Assembly (NCBI RefSeq): GCF_021462265.1 | Contig: NZ_JAJONF010000003.1 | Coordinates: forward strand, 1 to 64,000 | Source: Streptomyces shenzhenensis | GTDB taxonomy: Bacteria > Actinomycetota > Actinomycetes > Streptomycetales > Streptomycetaceae | Reading direction: 5' to 3' | Length of the DNA: 64,000 bases | The notes under the pieces: model-generated | The model's input: the letters and a program-made list of their open reading frames with translations, nothing else | Told to the model about the DNA's origin: nothing | The model's database searches: none | Made by a program: the position numbers and the translations under genes | Shown here: piece after piece, positions 25,511 to 35,800 of the stretch | How positions within the stretch are numbered: the stretch's first letter is position 1 | How the letters are laid out: the number at the start of each line of letters is the position of its first letter

Positions 25511-25562
25511 GATGTTCACGGCCTCACGGGGAGGCTGCGGATGTTCACGGCCTCACGGGGAG
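25509..25562. repeat. Two 25-bp direct repeats after the surface-protein gene
   Basis: An identical 25-bp sequence beginning CGGATGTTCACGGCCTCACG occurs at 25509-25533 and 25538-25562, separated by 4 bases. The second copy ends 2 bases before the surface-protein stop codon. It contains CCGTGAGGCCGTGAAC-type self-similarity on the other strand. Confidence 0.85.
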
Positions 25563-25564
25563 GG

Positions 25565-26482
25565 TCAGGAGCGACGGGTCCGGCGGGTGGCGTAGAGCGT
25601 GCCGGCGCCGAGCGCGATCACCAGGGCGGCGCCGCCGGCGATCAGGGGCGTCGAGGAGCTGGCGCCGGTCTCGGCCAGCGGCGGGGTGCTGGTGCTGGGG
25701 GAGGGCGCCGGGGTGGTGGGCGGCGGCGACTTCATCGGGGGGACGTGGGACGTGGTGGGCGGGGTGGAGGAGGAGGCGGGCGGGGTGGAGGAGGCGGGGG
25801 TGGAGGGCGTCGGGGTGGCCGGTGCGGAGGTCTCCGGGGCGGGCGGCTGGCTGGCCGGTGTCGACGCGGAGGGCGTGGGGGATTCCGGCGTGGCGGGGGT
25901 GCACGGCTTGTCGCCGCCGTTCCAGGCGGCTATGAGGTGGTACGGGGTGACGATGTTGCCGGGTTCGTAGGGAGCGGGGCCGTGTCCGTCCCCGGGCTTG
26001 CCGTCGTAGATCACGTCGTCGCCGTACAGGTCGATCTGCCCGAAGCAGTCGGGGCTCTTCACGGCCAGCTTCTGCCAGGTCTGCTTGGCCTGGTCGCCGC
26101 CGGCGACGTCGTCGGCGGTGAGGTACACCGTGGCGTGGTCGACGAGTGTCTGGTGGCCGGAGGTGTACCAGTTGGAGCCCTCGGTGGTGTACTCGGCCAG
26201 CGACACCGGGTACGTGCAGCCGGCGCCGACGCTCTGCCCGGGGGCCAGGCGCACCTCGACCGTGCCGGGAGCGCTGCTCCACTGGTGGAAGCCGCCCTGG
26301 GAGGTCCAGTCGGCGCCGACCGGCTTTCCGTCGGTGTCGACGATGCGGTACTGCACGGTGGCCGTCTGGCAGTCGCCCGCGGTGGCGGCGCTCGCGGTCG
26401 TGGCCCCGGCGAGGGGCGCGGCGGCGAGGAAAGCGGTTGCGGCGAGGACGGCCGACGTTCTGGGGCGTGAGAAGCGCGTCAA
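25565..26482 (-). CDS. Sortase-anchored surface protein with LAETG signal
   Basis: The 305-residue precursor has a signal peptide (residues about 1-33, cleaved near ATTASA-ATAG). An exported domain with four cysteines (about 34-190) follows, then a Pro/Ser/Thr-rich wall-spanning stretch (about 195-270). The LAETG motif (near 271-275), a hydrophobic segment and an RRTRRS tail complete it. LAxTG is the substrate form used by class E sortases of Streptomyces, so it should be wall-linked. Part of the exported domain resembles the conserved N-terminal region of such wall proteins (QYRIVDTDGKPVGADWTSQG). The start is TTG 26482, supported by AAGGG 6 bases upstream; no ATG/GTG fits the signal peptide better. 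Confidence 0.88.
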   Translation of the reverse strand: MTRFSRPRTSAVLAATAFLAAAPLAGATTASAATAGDCQTATVQYRIVDTDGKPVGADWTSQGGFHQWSSAPGTVEVRLAPGQSVGAGCTYPVSLAEYTTEGSNWYTSGHQTLVDHATVYLTADDVAGGDQAKQTWQKLAVKSPDCFGQIDLYGDDVIYDGKPGDGHGPAPYEPGNIVTPYHLIAAWNGGDKPCTPATPESPTPSASTPASQPPAPETSAPATPTPSTPASSTPPASSSTPPTTSHVPPMKSPPPTTPAPSPSTSTPPLAETGASSSTPLIAGGAALVIALGAGTLYATRRTRRS

Positions 26483-26731
26483 GATGTGCCCTTGCGGAAA
26501 CTAGGTGTGGGAGGTGGTCGTGCGTGAGGGGTGTGCACAGGCCGGCGGAAGGCGGCGTGGCTCAACCCTGGCGTCACTTCACTCACTGTGGTCGCAGTGA
26601 GGCGATCCGCATTCTCGCGAGCTTGTCGACGCCCGTCAATCTCTTGCGAATTGAACAACATCTCCGGCGCCGTCGGCCGGCTCCGTCGCTCCCCTCGTTA
26701 TCTGACGTACAGTCAGCTATGCCCGCAGCCG

Positions 26732-27823
26732 TCAGCCGCGTAGCAGCTCGTTTGACCCTATCTGCGCCAACAGCGGTGGCTCGGACGCTCCTTCGTAAGC
26801 GAGATGCAGTTCGCGTCGGGCTCGCGTGGCCATGACGTAGTACTCCATGCGCAGCGCGGCCGAGGTCGGATCAGTGGCGGCGTCGGCGTGTGCGTCGGGG
26901 ATGACGACGGTGTCGAAGCCGAGGCCCTTGGCGCTTCTCCGATGGACCAGGACGACGCCGGGACGGCCGAGGTCCAGGCGGTGGTAGCGGCCGCCTCCCT
27001 TCCAGGCGTCGGAGGTGTAGAGCTGCGGTTTGAGCTTGGGCGCCTTGTTCTGCAGGGTGCCGAGCAAAGAGAACTGAGTGTGCTTGGAGTGGGTTATCAC
27101 GCCGATGGTGTGCTGCGGATGCTGCTGGGCCAGCAGCATCACCAGGTCGGCGGCGCCACGCTGCGGGAGGCGGTGCAGCCGCGCAGGCGGGCCGTCCCGG
27201 TCGGGGATCGGAGGCGGGCCGGCTCCGATGTGGAAATGGGCCGCGAAGGACGCGATCTGTCGGGTGTTGCGGTGGTTGCCGTCGAGTTCGTGGCGCGTGC
27301 AGCGGCCCAGGCGCTCGGCGATCTCCGCGAGTGTGGAGTTGGTGTCGGTCAGACGCTGGCACTCGTCCGCGTACACCGTCGTGCGGGCTCCGAGCAGTCG
27401 GCACAGGCGGTAGAACTCCGGCGGCAGGTCCTGGCCTTCGTCCACGACGAGGGTGAGTCCGGGCGGCGGGTCGGCGGCCGCGGCCCGCTCGTACAGGGCG
27501 GGCCAGTCGAACCAGCCGTCCGCACCGCTGGGCGGTTTCCCGCCGTACCACTCGGTGAGCCAGGCGTGCACGGTCCGCACCCGCACGCTGCGGTCCGCGG
27601 GACCCAGGGCGTGGACGGCTCCGGCGAGTGCCTGGTGCAGGAGGTTGGAATAGGTCAGCAGGACCACCGGCGTTCCGGTCAGGGCGAGCATGACGGCTCG
27701 CTGGGCCGCCAGGAGGCTCTTGCCGCTTCCCGGCGGACCGCTGACGAGGTGGTTGCCGTCGAAGGGCAGATCGTCGAGGCAGGAGCGCTGCTCATCGGTG
27801 AGGTCGAGATAGGTGACGGTCAC
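26732..27823 (-). CDS. Short SF1 (UvrD/Rep-like) helicase, third gene of the drmA-drmB unit
   Basis: The 363-residue ATPase has SF1 helicase motifs: Walker A GPPGSGKS (near residue 29-36), TYSN (motif Ia region), VVDEGQD (motif II), the GNHRNTRQIA motif, KGLGFDTVVI (motif V-like) and YVMATRARRELHL (motif VI). It lacks the large accessory domains of UvrD, so it is a minimal motor, perhaps translocating or unwinding DNA for the defence complex. GTG 27823 overlaps the drmB stop (GTGA), so it is translated with drmA and drmB. I do not know it as a standard DISARM component; it is either accessory or a local addition. Confidence 0.8.
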   Translation of the reverse strand: MTVTYLDLTDEQRSCLDDLPFDGNHLVSGPPGSGKSLLAAQRAVMLALTGTPVVLLTYSNLLHQALAGAVHALGPADRSVRVRTVHAWLTEWYGGKPPSGADGWFDWPALYERAAAADPPPGLTLVVDEGQDLPPEFYRLCRLLGARTTVYADECQRLTDTNSTLAEIAERLGRCTRHELDGNHRNTRQIASFAAHFHIGAGPPPIPDRDGPPARLHRLPQRGAADLVMLLAQQHPQHTIGVITHSKHTQFSLLGTLQNKAPKLKPQLYTSDAWKGGGRYHRLDLGRPGVVLVHRRSAKGLGFDTVVIPDAHADAATDPTSAALRMEYYVMATRARRELHLAYEGASEPPLLAQIGSNELLRG

Positions 27824-29670
27824 ATCTCCTCCACGGCGTCGGCGGCCACGGCGCGGGCCGCGGTGACGATGGACTCCAGGTAGCCGGGCACCCGTTCGCC
27901 GCCGACGACCAGGGCGCGGTCGAGGAGGGTGTTTCCGGTCTCACAGCTGGTCTCGGGGAGCAGCGCGCAGGCGTGGCAGGCCGCGCGGTTGAGGTTGCCG
28001 AAGCCCTGGCCGGTGTGCTCGGCGCAGAGCGGGTCGGCCGAGCACCAGGCCGCGGCCTCCGTCATCCGGAGCAGGGTCTCGGCGAGCCGGGGCGGTTCAC
28101 CTTGCCGGACGAGACCGCCGAGGGTTCCCTCCGCGTCTCCTGCGGCCGTGTAGACGAGGACGCCGTACTGATCCTGCTCAGGGCGCGCGTAGACACGTTC
28201 ACGCAGGCTCGCCGTCGTGTAGCCGGATTCGAAGGAGAGCTGGCGGATCAGCAGGTGCGCGAGGGTGTGCAGGAGTACGAATCGCGGGGACAGCTCAGGA
28301 CCGGTCAAGGTCTCCAGACGGTCCTTCTGGAAGGAGCGGTCGAGGTCGGCTCTTATGCCGGAGATCCGGCGTCGGACCCGGGCGTCCGCTTCCCAGGCGG
28401 CGAGTTCGCTCTTGTCCAGGGTGAGGAAGATGCCCTCTCCGAAGACCTCCACGGCGGGCAGCCACCTCAGGCGCCGCGCGGTGTCGGCGGGCACGACGGT
28501 GGCGTCCGGAGACACCCGGGTGAAGCCCGACAGGGCGCGTACCTCCCGCAGCCGGTCGGCGAGGACGATCCGGCCGAACCGGCGGCTGAGGCCCGACCAG
28601 GGGGCCGCGGTCTCGCCGGCCAGACCGAGCGTGGTCTCGCGCAGCGCGAAGTCGCGGGTGGCCGGCGGCGTCGGAGCGGTGAAGGCCGCCCATTCCTCCC
28701 GGCTCAGGTCGGGGCGGTCGGGAGTACCGGTCCCGGTGGAGGTCGCGGAGGAGACGGGCCGGCCCGTCTCCTCCGCGAGGAGGGCGTCGAGGAGTTGGTC
28801 GTCGGCGCCGGTGTCCTCCTGGATCATCGAGCGGAAGACCCCGGCCCGCGGCGAGTCAGCCCCTCTGCACAGCGACACCCACAGATCGTGCCCGCGTACC
28901 CGTGCGGCGAGCGCCTCGTCGGTGACGGCCGGCGCGTCGGTCTCGGGGATGTCGAGCGCCGAATACACGATCGGGTAGTACAGGTTTCCCGCGGTGCGCT
29001 GCACCACCTGCACCGGCTTCTCGCACTCCACGGCCTCGCTTGCCCGCTGCCAGGGGTTGCGTCCTGAGCAGTGCATGCCGTGCGTACCGAGGATGTCCAG
29101 CAGGTCCCGGGCCGCTCCGCAGCCATTCGCGGTGCAGGCCACGGAGAGCGCTTCGAGTCCTGAGGCGCGTTCGGAGACCAGGAAGCGCAGCTTGTCGCGG
29201 TCGCCGCACTGCCGGCGCTCGCCCGCGTCCTGCCGGGAGTGGGCCCAGAACCACCAGTCGACGTCGCTGAGGTGTCCGGCCTGGCAGATCTGCACGAAGC
29301 GCATGGGCGCGAGTGCCCGCCCAGGCGAGCAGGACGGGCAGCGCGGCGGACGCCCGGGCTTCTCGTCCGCGATGCGCCACCTGGTCATGCGCCGGCAGGA
29401 GCCGCAGAAGAGCCAGGACGGGAAGCGGATGTACGGCGCCCCGGGCGCGTCCGGAGTGTCGAACCGGTCGTTGGCCGTCGCCGGGGCGGCGTAGAAACCG
29501 GTCACCCCGAGCCGGGAGGCCAGCCGGGGCGAGTCGACCCGCTGCCTGCCGCGGCTCGGCCAGTCGCCGATTCCGGTCGCGACGAACGACTCGCCCTGGA
29601 TGTCGAAGACGGCTCCGACCCCGAAGGGCACCACCGTCTGGGACTGGCGTACCCGCAGTGTGCGGCTCAC
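27820..29670 (-). CDS. drmB: DrmB, DUF1998 protein of a DISARM-type system
   Basis: In characterised DISARM, DrmB pairs with the DrmA helicase and the complex engages incoming phage DNA. The 616-residue product shows an N-terminal RQSQTVVPFGVGAVFD and GVTGFYAAP. Zinc-type cysteines follow (FCGSCRRMT...CPSC), then QICQAGHLSDVDW. The C-terminal DUF1998 block includes LLHTLAHLLIRQLSFESGY, the conserved GVLVYTA segment and the cysteine cluster C-x-x-C near residues 575-590. GTG 29670 overlaps the drmA stop (GTGA), giving tight coupling; longer upstream starts only read through drmA. The stop overlaps the next gene by 4 bases. Confidence 0.88.
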   Translation of the reverse strand: MSRTLRVRQSQTVVPFGVGAVFDIQGESFVATGIGDWPSRGRQRVDSPRLASRLGVTGFYAAPATANDRFDTPDAPGAPYIRFPSWLFCGSCRRMTRWRIADEKPGRPPRCPSCSPGRALAPMRFVQICQAGHLSDVDWWFWAHSRQDAGERRQCGDRDKLRFLVSERASGLEALSVACTANGCGAARDLLDILGTHGMHCSGRNPWQRASEAVECEKPVQVVQRTAGNLYYPIVYSALDIPETDAPAVTDEALAARVRGHDLWVSLCRGADSPRAGVFRSMIQEDTGADDQLLDALLAEETGRPVSSATSTGTGTPDRPDLSREEWAAFTAPTPPATRDFALRETTLGLAGETAAPWSGLSRRFGRIVLADRLREVRALSGFTRVSPDATVVPADTARRLRWLPAVEVFGEGIFLTLDKSELAAWEADARVRRRISGIRADLDRSFQKDRLETLTGPELSPRFVLLHTLAHLLIRQLSFESGYTTASLRERVYARPEQDQYGVLVYTAAGDAEGTLGGLVRQGEPPRLAETLLRMTEAAAWCSADPLCAEHTGQGFGNLNRAACHACALLPETSCETGNTLLDRALVVGGERVPGYLESIVTAARAVAADAVEEM

Positions 29671-32600
29671 AGGTCGGCTCCCTTCACCATCACCTGGCAT
29701 TCCCGGTCGACGTTGCGCATCGAGTTGGCCGTCTCCCACAGGCCGTATCTCTGCTCGAAGCTCTTGATGAGGTTGGACTGGCCTTTGCCCTGACTGCGGT
29801 AGTACAGCTCGCGGCCGTCCTTGCGTGCTGTGCGCGCTGCTTCCTCCCACTCGGCGAGGAGGTCAGACAGTTCCTTGCGGACGGCGTCGCCCGCTGCGGG
29901 TTCGCAGGCCTCGGCTCGCGCCGCCAGTTCCGCCACGAGTGCCTCGGCTTCGGGAAGGTGGTGGAGTATCGCCCCCGCCTGGTTCTCCGCGGCGAGGCCG
30001 AGGCGGTGCCGGACGAGGATGACGAGAGCGGCGTGCAGGGCACGGCGCCGCGAGGGCACGGACCACGGAGTGACACTGGTCGGTTCGACATGCCGGTACA
30101 GCGAGCGGTGGTACACGTCGAAGGTCTCGTAGTGCGAACGGTCCCGCGGCCTGGTGGCGTTGAAGAAGGTGACGACGAGGCCGGGGACGGCATGCCGGCC
30201 GACACGGCTGGTGGCCTGGATGTACTCGGCCGTCGTCTTCGGCTGTCCCTGCATGAGCATCAGTGCCAGCCGCTTCACGTCGACGCCGACGGACAGCATG
30301 TTGGTGCAGGGCAGGAAGGACACCGACTCCGGATCGCCCCACGGCCTCTCCAGCCGGTCGAGCAGGACGGGTTGTTCCGCACGGGGCAGGTTGCTGGTCA
30401 GCTCCTGCACTTGGTGATCCGCCAACTTCCTCGTCCCCGTGCCGGAATCAAGTCCGGCGAGCTGGGCGGGAATGTCATCGGCCGCGGCGGTGACGGTCCG
30501 GCCGAGTTCGCGCAGGCTGTGGTGGTAGGCGACGAGCGTCCAGTAGGCGTCCCGGTGTTCTTCGGGTAGCTCCCACGCGCCCTGCAGCAGGGCGGCGGCC
30601 ACGGCGACGGCGGCGCGGCCCGCCGTGTGTCCCTGGGCCATGACGCCGAGGTAGCGGCGGCCGGGCCGGGAGGTGTCCGGTTCCGCGAAGTACGAGTGGC
30701 GGGCGTCGAGCCCGGCGGGCGGGAAGAGCTGGACGCCACCGCCGTAGAGGGCGCGGATCTGTTCCCCTGAGCGGCGGATGGTGGCCGTCGACGCCACGAC
30801 CTTGGGTCCGATGCCGTCGGCCCTGGTGCACAGCCCCAGCACGGCGGACTCGTACAAGCCGACGGTGGTGCCGAGGGGGCCGGTGAGCAGGTGCAGCTCG
30901 TCCTGGATGACGAGGGACGGCGGCAGCTGCGTGCCGCCCGCCGCGAAGAGCCGTCCGGCGCGGGGTTCCCATGCCAGTCGGGCGAACTTGTCGACGGTGC
31001 CGAGGACGAACGTGGGCGGCCGGTCGTACAGGTGCTCGTCCACCACGGCGACGGGCAGCTCGTCGTGGAAGACGCACTCCTCGCGCGGGCAGAAGAAGGC
31101 GAAGGAGTCCGCTCCGGCGCGCACGCCGTAGTCACCGATGTCGGGTGACTTGTGGGCGGGCAGGACGCGGGTGCCGCACCAGGGGCAGCGGTCGAGGATG
31201 AACACGTCGTCGGGTCGGGCGGCGGCGCGCACGTCGTCGAAGGCCGCACGGGCTCGTTCGTACGTGTTCGGGGTGGTCGTCTCGCCCACCCACAGGCCGA
31301 TGGAGAAGGGCTCCTCACCGTAGACGGCAGGGTCTGCCCGGCGGAGGGTTTCGAGGGCGCAGACGGTGGTGGCCGCGCGCTGGAACTGTTGCGTGGTGAG
31401 CAGGCTCAGGGTGTAGCGGCTGAGGACCGCTGTGCCGCCGCCGTCGGGTTCGCGTCTGCGCAGTGCCATGGTGAAGGCCGCGAGCAACAGGTAGGCCTCG
31501 GTCTTGCCGCCGCCGGTCGGGAACCAGATCAGGTCGGTGACGGTCCGGTCCCGGTGCCGGGGGTCGGCCACTCCGTCCAGGGCCAGCAGGAAGAACGCCA
31601 GTTGGAAGGGGCGCCAGGCGGCGTCCGGAGCCGGTGCCGGGTCCGGGGGTACGGCGTCGCGGCGGGATCGGCGCGTTCCCGCCAGATCCGGGGCGGAGTG
31701 GCGCATCTGAAGCGCCATGACGTGGTTGGCGGTGCGGAAGGCGCGCAGCAGTTCGGGCCGGGACGGATCGCAGAGGGTGCGCACGCCGGACTCGATGCGG
31801 GTGACGGCGGCGGCGATACGGTCCAGGACGCGGTCTGCGGCGGCGCGTCCCCACTCGGGGATGTCAGCGTTCAGCTGCCCCACGTACCAGGCACGGTAGT
31901 CGGCGGCGAACTCCCAGAGTTCCTCACGAAGCTGATCGACGGAGACATCAGCGTCGGCAAGGTGCCCGAGGTTCAGCACCGGGGTGCCGCTGAGTCCCGC
32001 TGCCCGTACACCGGTGACTTCCGCCTCCGGCATGACGGCCGCGCGCAGCGTCGTGACCTGCTCTCCCGTGTCGTCGTACCGCTCCTCGACCGCGCAACCG
32101 TGTCCGACGGCGTGGGTGCGTATGTGCCGGTACTGCAGGCGCAGTTCCTGCTCCTCCGGGTCGCGGCTGGCGAGACGGACACTCGGGTACTGGAGCACCC
32201 TGCCGTCCACGGGCCGTACCTCCAGTTCCACTTGGAACAGCATGCGGTCCCACTGGGCGGCCTTGCCGAGGGCCGGCTCGTGCCGGGCCGCGTTGACCAG
32301 CGCCACGGTCACCAGCTGACCGGTTCCGAACGTGCGCCGCCTGACGCGGAGTTCGGCACGCGCGTCGAGGACGGTGACCTCGACGAGGTCGGGGCCGAGG
32401 GTGTGCGTCTCGGCCGGCAGCGGGATGCGCTGCCAGCTCCGGCCTCGTTCGCTCGTACCGGAGCGGGTCTCGTAGCGGGCACCGGAACAGCGGATCTCCA
32501 CGGTGGTGGCGTCGGTGTAGAAGCTGAGGCCGAGCGAGGAGGGCAGCCAGGAGTTCACCTCAGGAACCGGGTCGGCGGCGGGAGCGGTGTCCTCGGCCGC

Positions 32601-32792
32601 CCGCTCCGTGCCGGCACCGTCCGGTTCCTCGGCGGCCAGGTCCAACTGGCGCCGCAGATCGGCGTCCTGGGGATACAGGGTGCCCATCAGGTACTGCCGG
32701 TCCGGCGGGGCGTCGAGCGTCTCCTCGGCGCCTCCCGCCGGGCCGACGAGCTGTCTGTGCAGGTAGGTGACGAGTTCCTGTCTGGGGTCCAT
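29667..32792 (-). CDS. drmA: DrmA, DISARM-type SF2 helicase
   Basis: DrmA is the large helicase of the DISARM DrmA-DrmB pair. The 1,041-residue product has an unusual N-terminal domain (about residues 1-380, beta-rich). The motor then carries motif I WFPTGGGKTEAY (near 425), a zinc-ribbon-like insert (CPWCGTRVLP and a second CPREEC), motif II IQDELHLLTG (near 630), SATI, and the family's characteristic TNMLSVGVDVKRL and GQPKTTAEYIQATSRVGRHA (near 830-870). ATG 32792 has AGAGGAAC 5 bases upstream. It lies 44 bases after the sigma-factor stop and overlaps drmB, so one transcript from the 36.3 kb promoter likely covers all four genes. Confidence 0.9.
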   Translation of the reverse strand: MDPRQELVTYLHRQLVGPAGGAEETLDAPPDRQYLMGTLYPQDADLRRQLDLAAEEPDGAGTERAAEDTAPAADPVPEVNSWLPSSLGLSFYTDATTVEIRCSGARYETRSGTSERGRSWQRIPLPAETHTLGPDLVEVTVLDARAELRVRRRTFGTGQLVTVALVNAARHEPALGKAAQWDRMLFQVELEVRPVDGRVLQYPSVRLASRDPEEQELRLQYRHIRTHAVGHGCAVEERYDDTGEQVTTLRAAVMPEAEVTGVRAAGLSGTPVLNLGHLADADVSVDQLREELWEFAADYRAWYVGQLNADIPEWGRAAADRVLDRIAAAVTRIESGVRTLCDPSRPELLRAFRTANHVMALQMRHSAPDLAGTRRSRRDAVPPDPAPAPDAAWRPFQLAFFLLALDGVADPRHRDRTVTDLIWFPTGGGKTEAYLLLAAFTMALRRREPDGGGTAVLSRYTLSLLTTQQFQRAATTVCALETLRRADPAVYGEEPFSIGLWVGETTTPNTYERARAAFDDVRAAARPDDVFILDRCPWCGTRVLPAHKSPDIGDYGVRAGADSFAFFCPREECVFHDELPVAVVDEHLYDRPPTFVLGTVDKFARLAWEPRAGRLFAAGGTQLPPSLVIQDELHLLTGPLGTTVGLYESAVLGLCTRADGIGPKVVASTATIRRSGEQIRALYGGGVQLFPPAGLDARHSYFAEPDTSRPGRRYLGVMAQGHTAGRAAVAVAAALLQGAWELPEEHRDAYWTLVAYHHSLRELGRTVTAAADDIPAQLAGLDSGTGTRKLADHQVQELTSNLPRAEQPVLLDRLERPWGDPESVSFLPCTNMLSVGVDVKRLALMLMQGQPKTTAEYIQATSRVGRHAVPGLVVTFFNATRPRDRSHYETFDVYHRSLYRHVEPTSVTPWSVPSRRRALHAALVILVRHRLGLAAENQAGAILHHLPEAEALVAELAARAEACEPAAGDAVRKELSDLLAEWEEAARTARKDGRELYYRSQGKGQSNLIKSFEQRYGLWETANSMRNVDRECQVMVKGADL

Positions 32793-32836
32793 GCTGTTCC
32801 TCTGGGAATGCGGGCAGGGCAGGGTGGTGGGCGAGG

Positions 32837-35800
32837 TCAGGACCTACGCCAGCGGTCTCTGAACGACCCCCGGCCGGCTGCGGCTTCACGCTCGGCGAGC
32901 TGCTCCTGCAGTTCGGCGATGCGGGTCAGGGCGTCGTGCTCGGCCTGGGCAATGCGCTGGGCAGCCCGCTGCTCGGCGGCGTCGACCTGCAACGCCGTCT
33001 CTCTGCGGGCTGCCGCGAGGGCACGGTCGCGCTGGTCCAGGTCGGCTTCGACCAGGCTGAGTCGCTCTTCGAGTTCTTCCAAGCGGGCTTCGGCTTCCTC
33101 GCGATACCTGCGCAGACGTCGGTCGCCCTCGAACCCTCGTTGCTCGGCACGGGCCGCCCGCTGCTCGGCCTCGGTCAACCGCTGCTCGGCGAGGGTTGCG
33201 TGTTGCTCGGCCTCGGTCGCCCGTTGCTCGGCGAGGGCCCCGCGACGGTCGGCCTCCACCGCCCGCTGGTCCGCTTCGGCCGCCCGCTGCTCGGCCTGGC
33301 TCGCGCGCAGGCGCGACATGGCCGCCTGTTGATCGTCGCGGGAGGTGTGCCGAGTGGCGAGGATCAGCTGCTGCTCCAGGCGTTCCGCTTGCTCGGCGGT
33401 GGCCCGCTGTGCCTCGTGGTGTTCCTCTCTGAGGCGCGCGAGTCTCTCCTCGGCCTGTCCTCGAAGGTGCCGCTCCTGACGGAGCAGCGCGGTGTCCACG
33501 CGGCGCAGCAGCGTCTCATCCAGAGTGTCCAGCTGCCGTGCGGTCTCCGCCTCGGCCGCGGCGGCCCTGTCGTCGGCCGCCTGCCGCGCCCGGCGCTCCT
33601 GAGCGAGGTGCTCCTGGTGTTCGAGCCGCACACGCTCCAGCTCGGCCTCGTGGTCACGGCGAAGCCCGGCGACGATCCGCGCGTCGCCAGTGCTCCCCTG
33701 TTCCTCTTCCTGGACGGCGACGGACGGTGCCGCCTCGCCCTGGTCTTCAGAGGGCAGCCCGGTGTCCTCTGCCGGGGAGCCTCCCGCGTCGTCCAGCACC
33801 TCATCGTGCCCTGGTACGTGATGACTCGCCGCCGGCTCGTCAGGACACGCGACATGGTGGGAGACCGTCTCGACCTGCCCCCTCCCATCGGCCTGCCCGG
33901 GTGGGAGGGACCGTCCATCGCTGGACGACGCCTCCTCCGGCACCACGGGTTCACGATCCGAGGCGCCCGCGGACTCGCCGCCCGGGTGAGCGTCGGACGC
34001 AGGCGGTGGCTGTTCGGGCTCTTGTCGGCTCTGGAGGCCCGCGACGAGCTCCCGCAGTGCGTCGCGCACGGCGAGGCGGGACTCCGAGTTCACCAGCGGC
34101 TTCCTGGCCAGGTATGCCGAGGGCGTCAGCCCGACCAGTGCCTCGCACGGCCGCTCGAAGAAGTCCTCGGGTCGGAGCCGGGCCCTTCTCAGCGTGTCGA
34201 AGACGCGCTGCAGGACTTCCAGAGCGGCGAGCACCTGGCGGTCCGGCATCCTGCGCTCCCGCGCGGCGCGTACGACGTCCGCTGTGGCCCGGGGACCGAG
34301 GACCAGCGCCAGCCGGTCCTGTCCCAGCGCCAGCAGCGCGTATTCAGCCAGCCAGTCGATGCCGCCCTCGAACTTCGCCCCCATGCGCAGGGCCCTCTCC
34401 CAGTCCGCGGTGCGCTGCCCCGACTCGGCCGGGCCACGCTCCCCGGGCGACTCAGGCTCGTCGGCTTCGTCGAGCCCCGCTCGCTCAGCGGCCTGGGCGG
34501 CCGCGGTCGGAGGCGGGGGTTCCACGACCCCGTCGAGCCTGTCCTTCCCCGCATCCCCCTTGTTCTCCTCCACCACATCCTCCACCGCCGCGGCCGCTTC
34601 CTCGTCGTTCCGATGCGCCTCCTCGTGGTTCCGATGCGCAGGCCGATGGGCCTGCGCCGGCCCATCGGCCTGCGCCGGGTCGTCGTCGGCTCGGGATGAC
34701 GTCCGGTCCACCGAGGCGACGGGCACCGCCCTGCCATGGGTGAGCCGACTCGCCGGCCGGGCCTGCTTCCTGCCCTCCGTGGCGTCCGGCGAGCCCCCGC
34801 CCTCATGCGCGCTGGTGATCCCGGCCTTCCGCAGACGCTCCCTGAACACCGGGAGGGCCTTGCTCTCCACCTGCCGGATGCGCTCGCGGGTCACGCCGAA
34901 CTCCCGCCCCAGTTCATCGAGCGTCGAGGGCTCGTCGCCGTCGAGGCTCAGGCGACGGACCAGGATCCGGGCGTCGCGCTCGGGGAAGGTGTCCACCACC
35001 GCCATGACGTCTTCCATCAGGAGTGCGGTCACCACACCTTGCTCCACCGACGGCAGAGCCTGGCGCTCCCCGACGAAGTCGCCGAGGGTGGTGCCGTCGC
35101 CGATGACCCGGTCGAGTGAATCGGTGCGCCGACTCAGCTTTCGGATCTCCGCCACCTTCTGCACGCTCAGGTCACAGAGAACAGCCACGTCGACGACCCC
35201 GGCAGGCCGACCCTGCGCGGCGAGCGTGCGTTCCGCGGCCGCCACCTTGCGCATCTGCTCGTGCATATGGACCGGGACGCGGATGAGGGCGCCCTCGTCC
35301 GCGATGGCCCGGCCGATCTGCTGCCGTACCCACCAGGTCGCGTACGTCGAGAACTTGTTGCCCATCGTCGGGTCGAACTTGCGGGCCGCCCGCATCAGTC
35401 CGAGCACGCCTACCTGGAACAGATCTTCGTAGTCCAGCCCCTGCTCCAGGTAGGAACGGACGAGCGCGTGCACCAGCCGCTGGTTGTGCAGGACGAGGCA
35501 GTCCCGGGCCCGGATCCTGAGGTCGCCGGGCGGCAGCGCGCACAGTTCCGCCTCCTCGGGCTCCTGTGCGACGCGGTCCGCACCGCCGCGCACGAGTACG
35601 GCCAGCCCGACCTCGGCCTCCGCGCTGAGGAGGCGACTGTCGGGCCGCGGTTGAACGCGGTCCACGCGCAGCACGGACATGGCGGCCGCCACGGCGTCGG
35701 CGAATTCGCCGGTTTCCGGCAGGACCTCCTGCTCCGCCGCTCCCGGCCCACTCTCCGCCGTTCCCGGTTCGCCCTCCGCCGCCTCCGGTTCGCCCTCCGG

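Noticed and set aside
32930..33330. DNA satellite in the sigma gene
   Set aside because: The repetition is at heptad level in the protein (AEQR-like units) with varied codons. It is a coiled coil inside a gene, not an independent repeat element.
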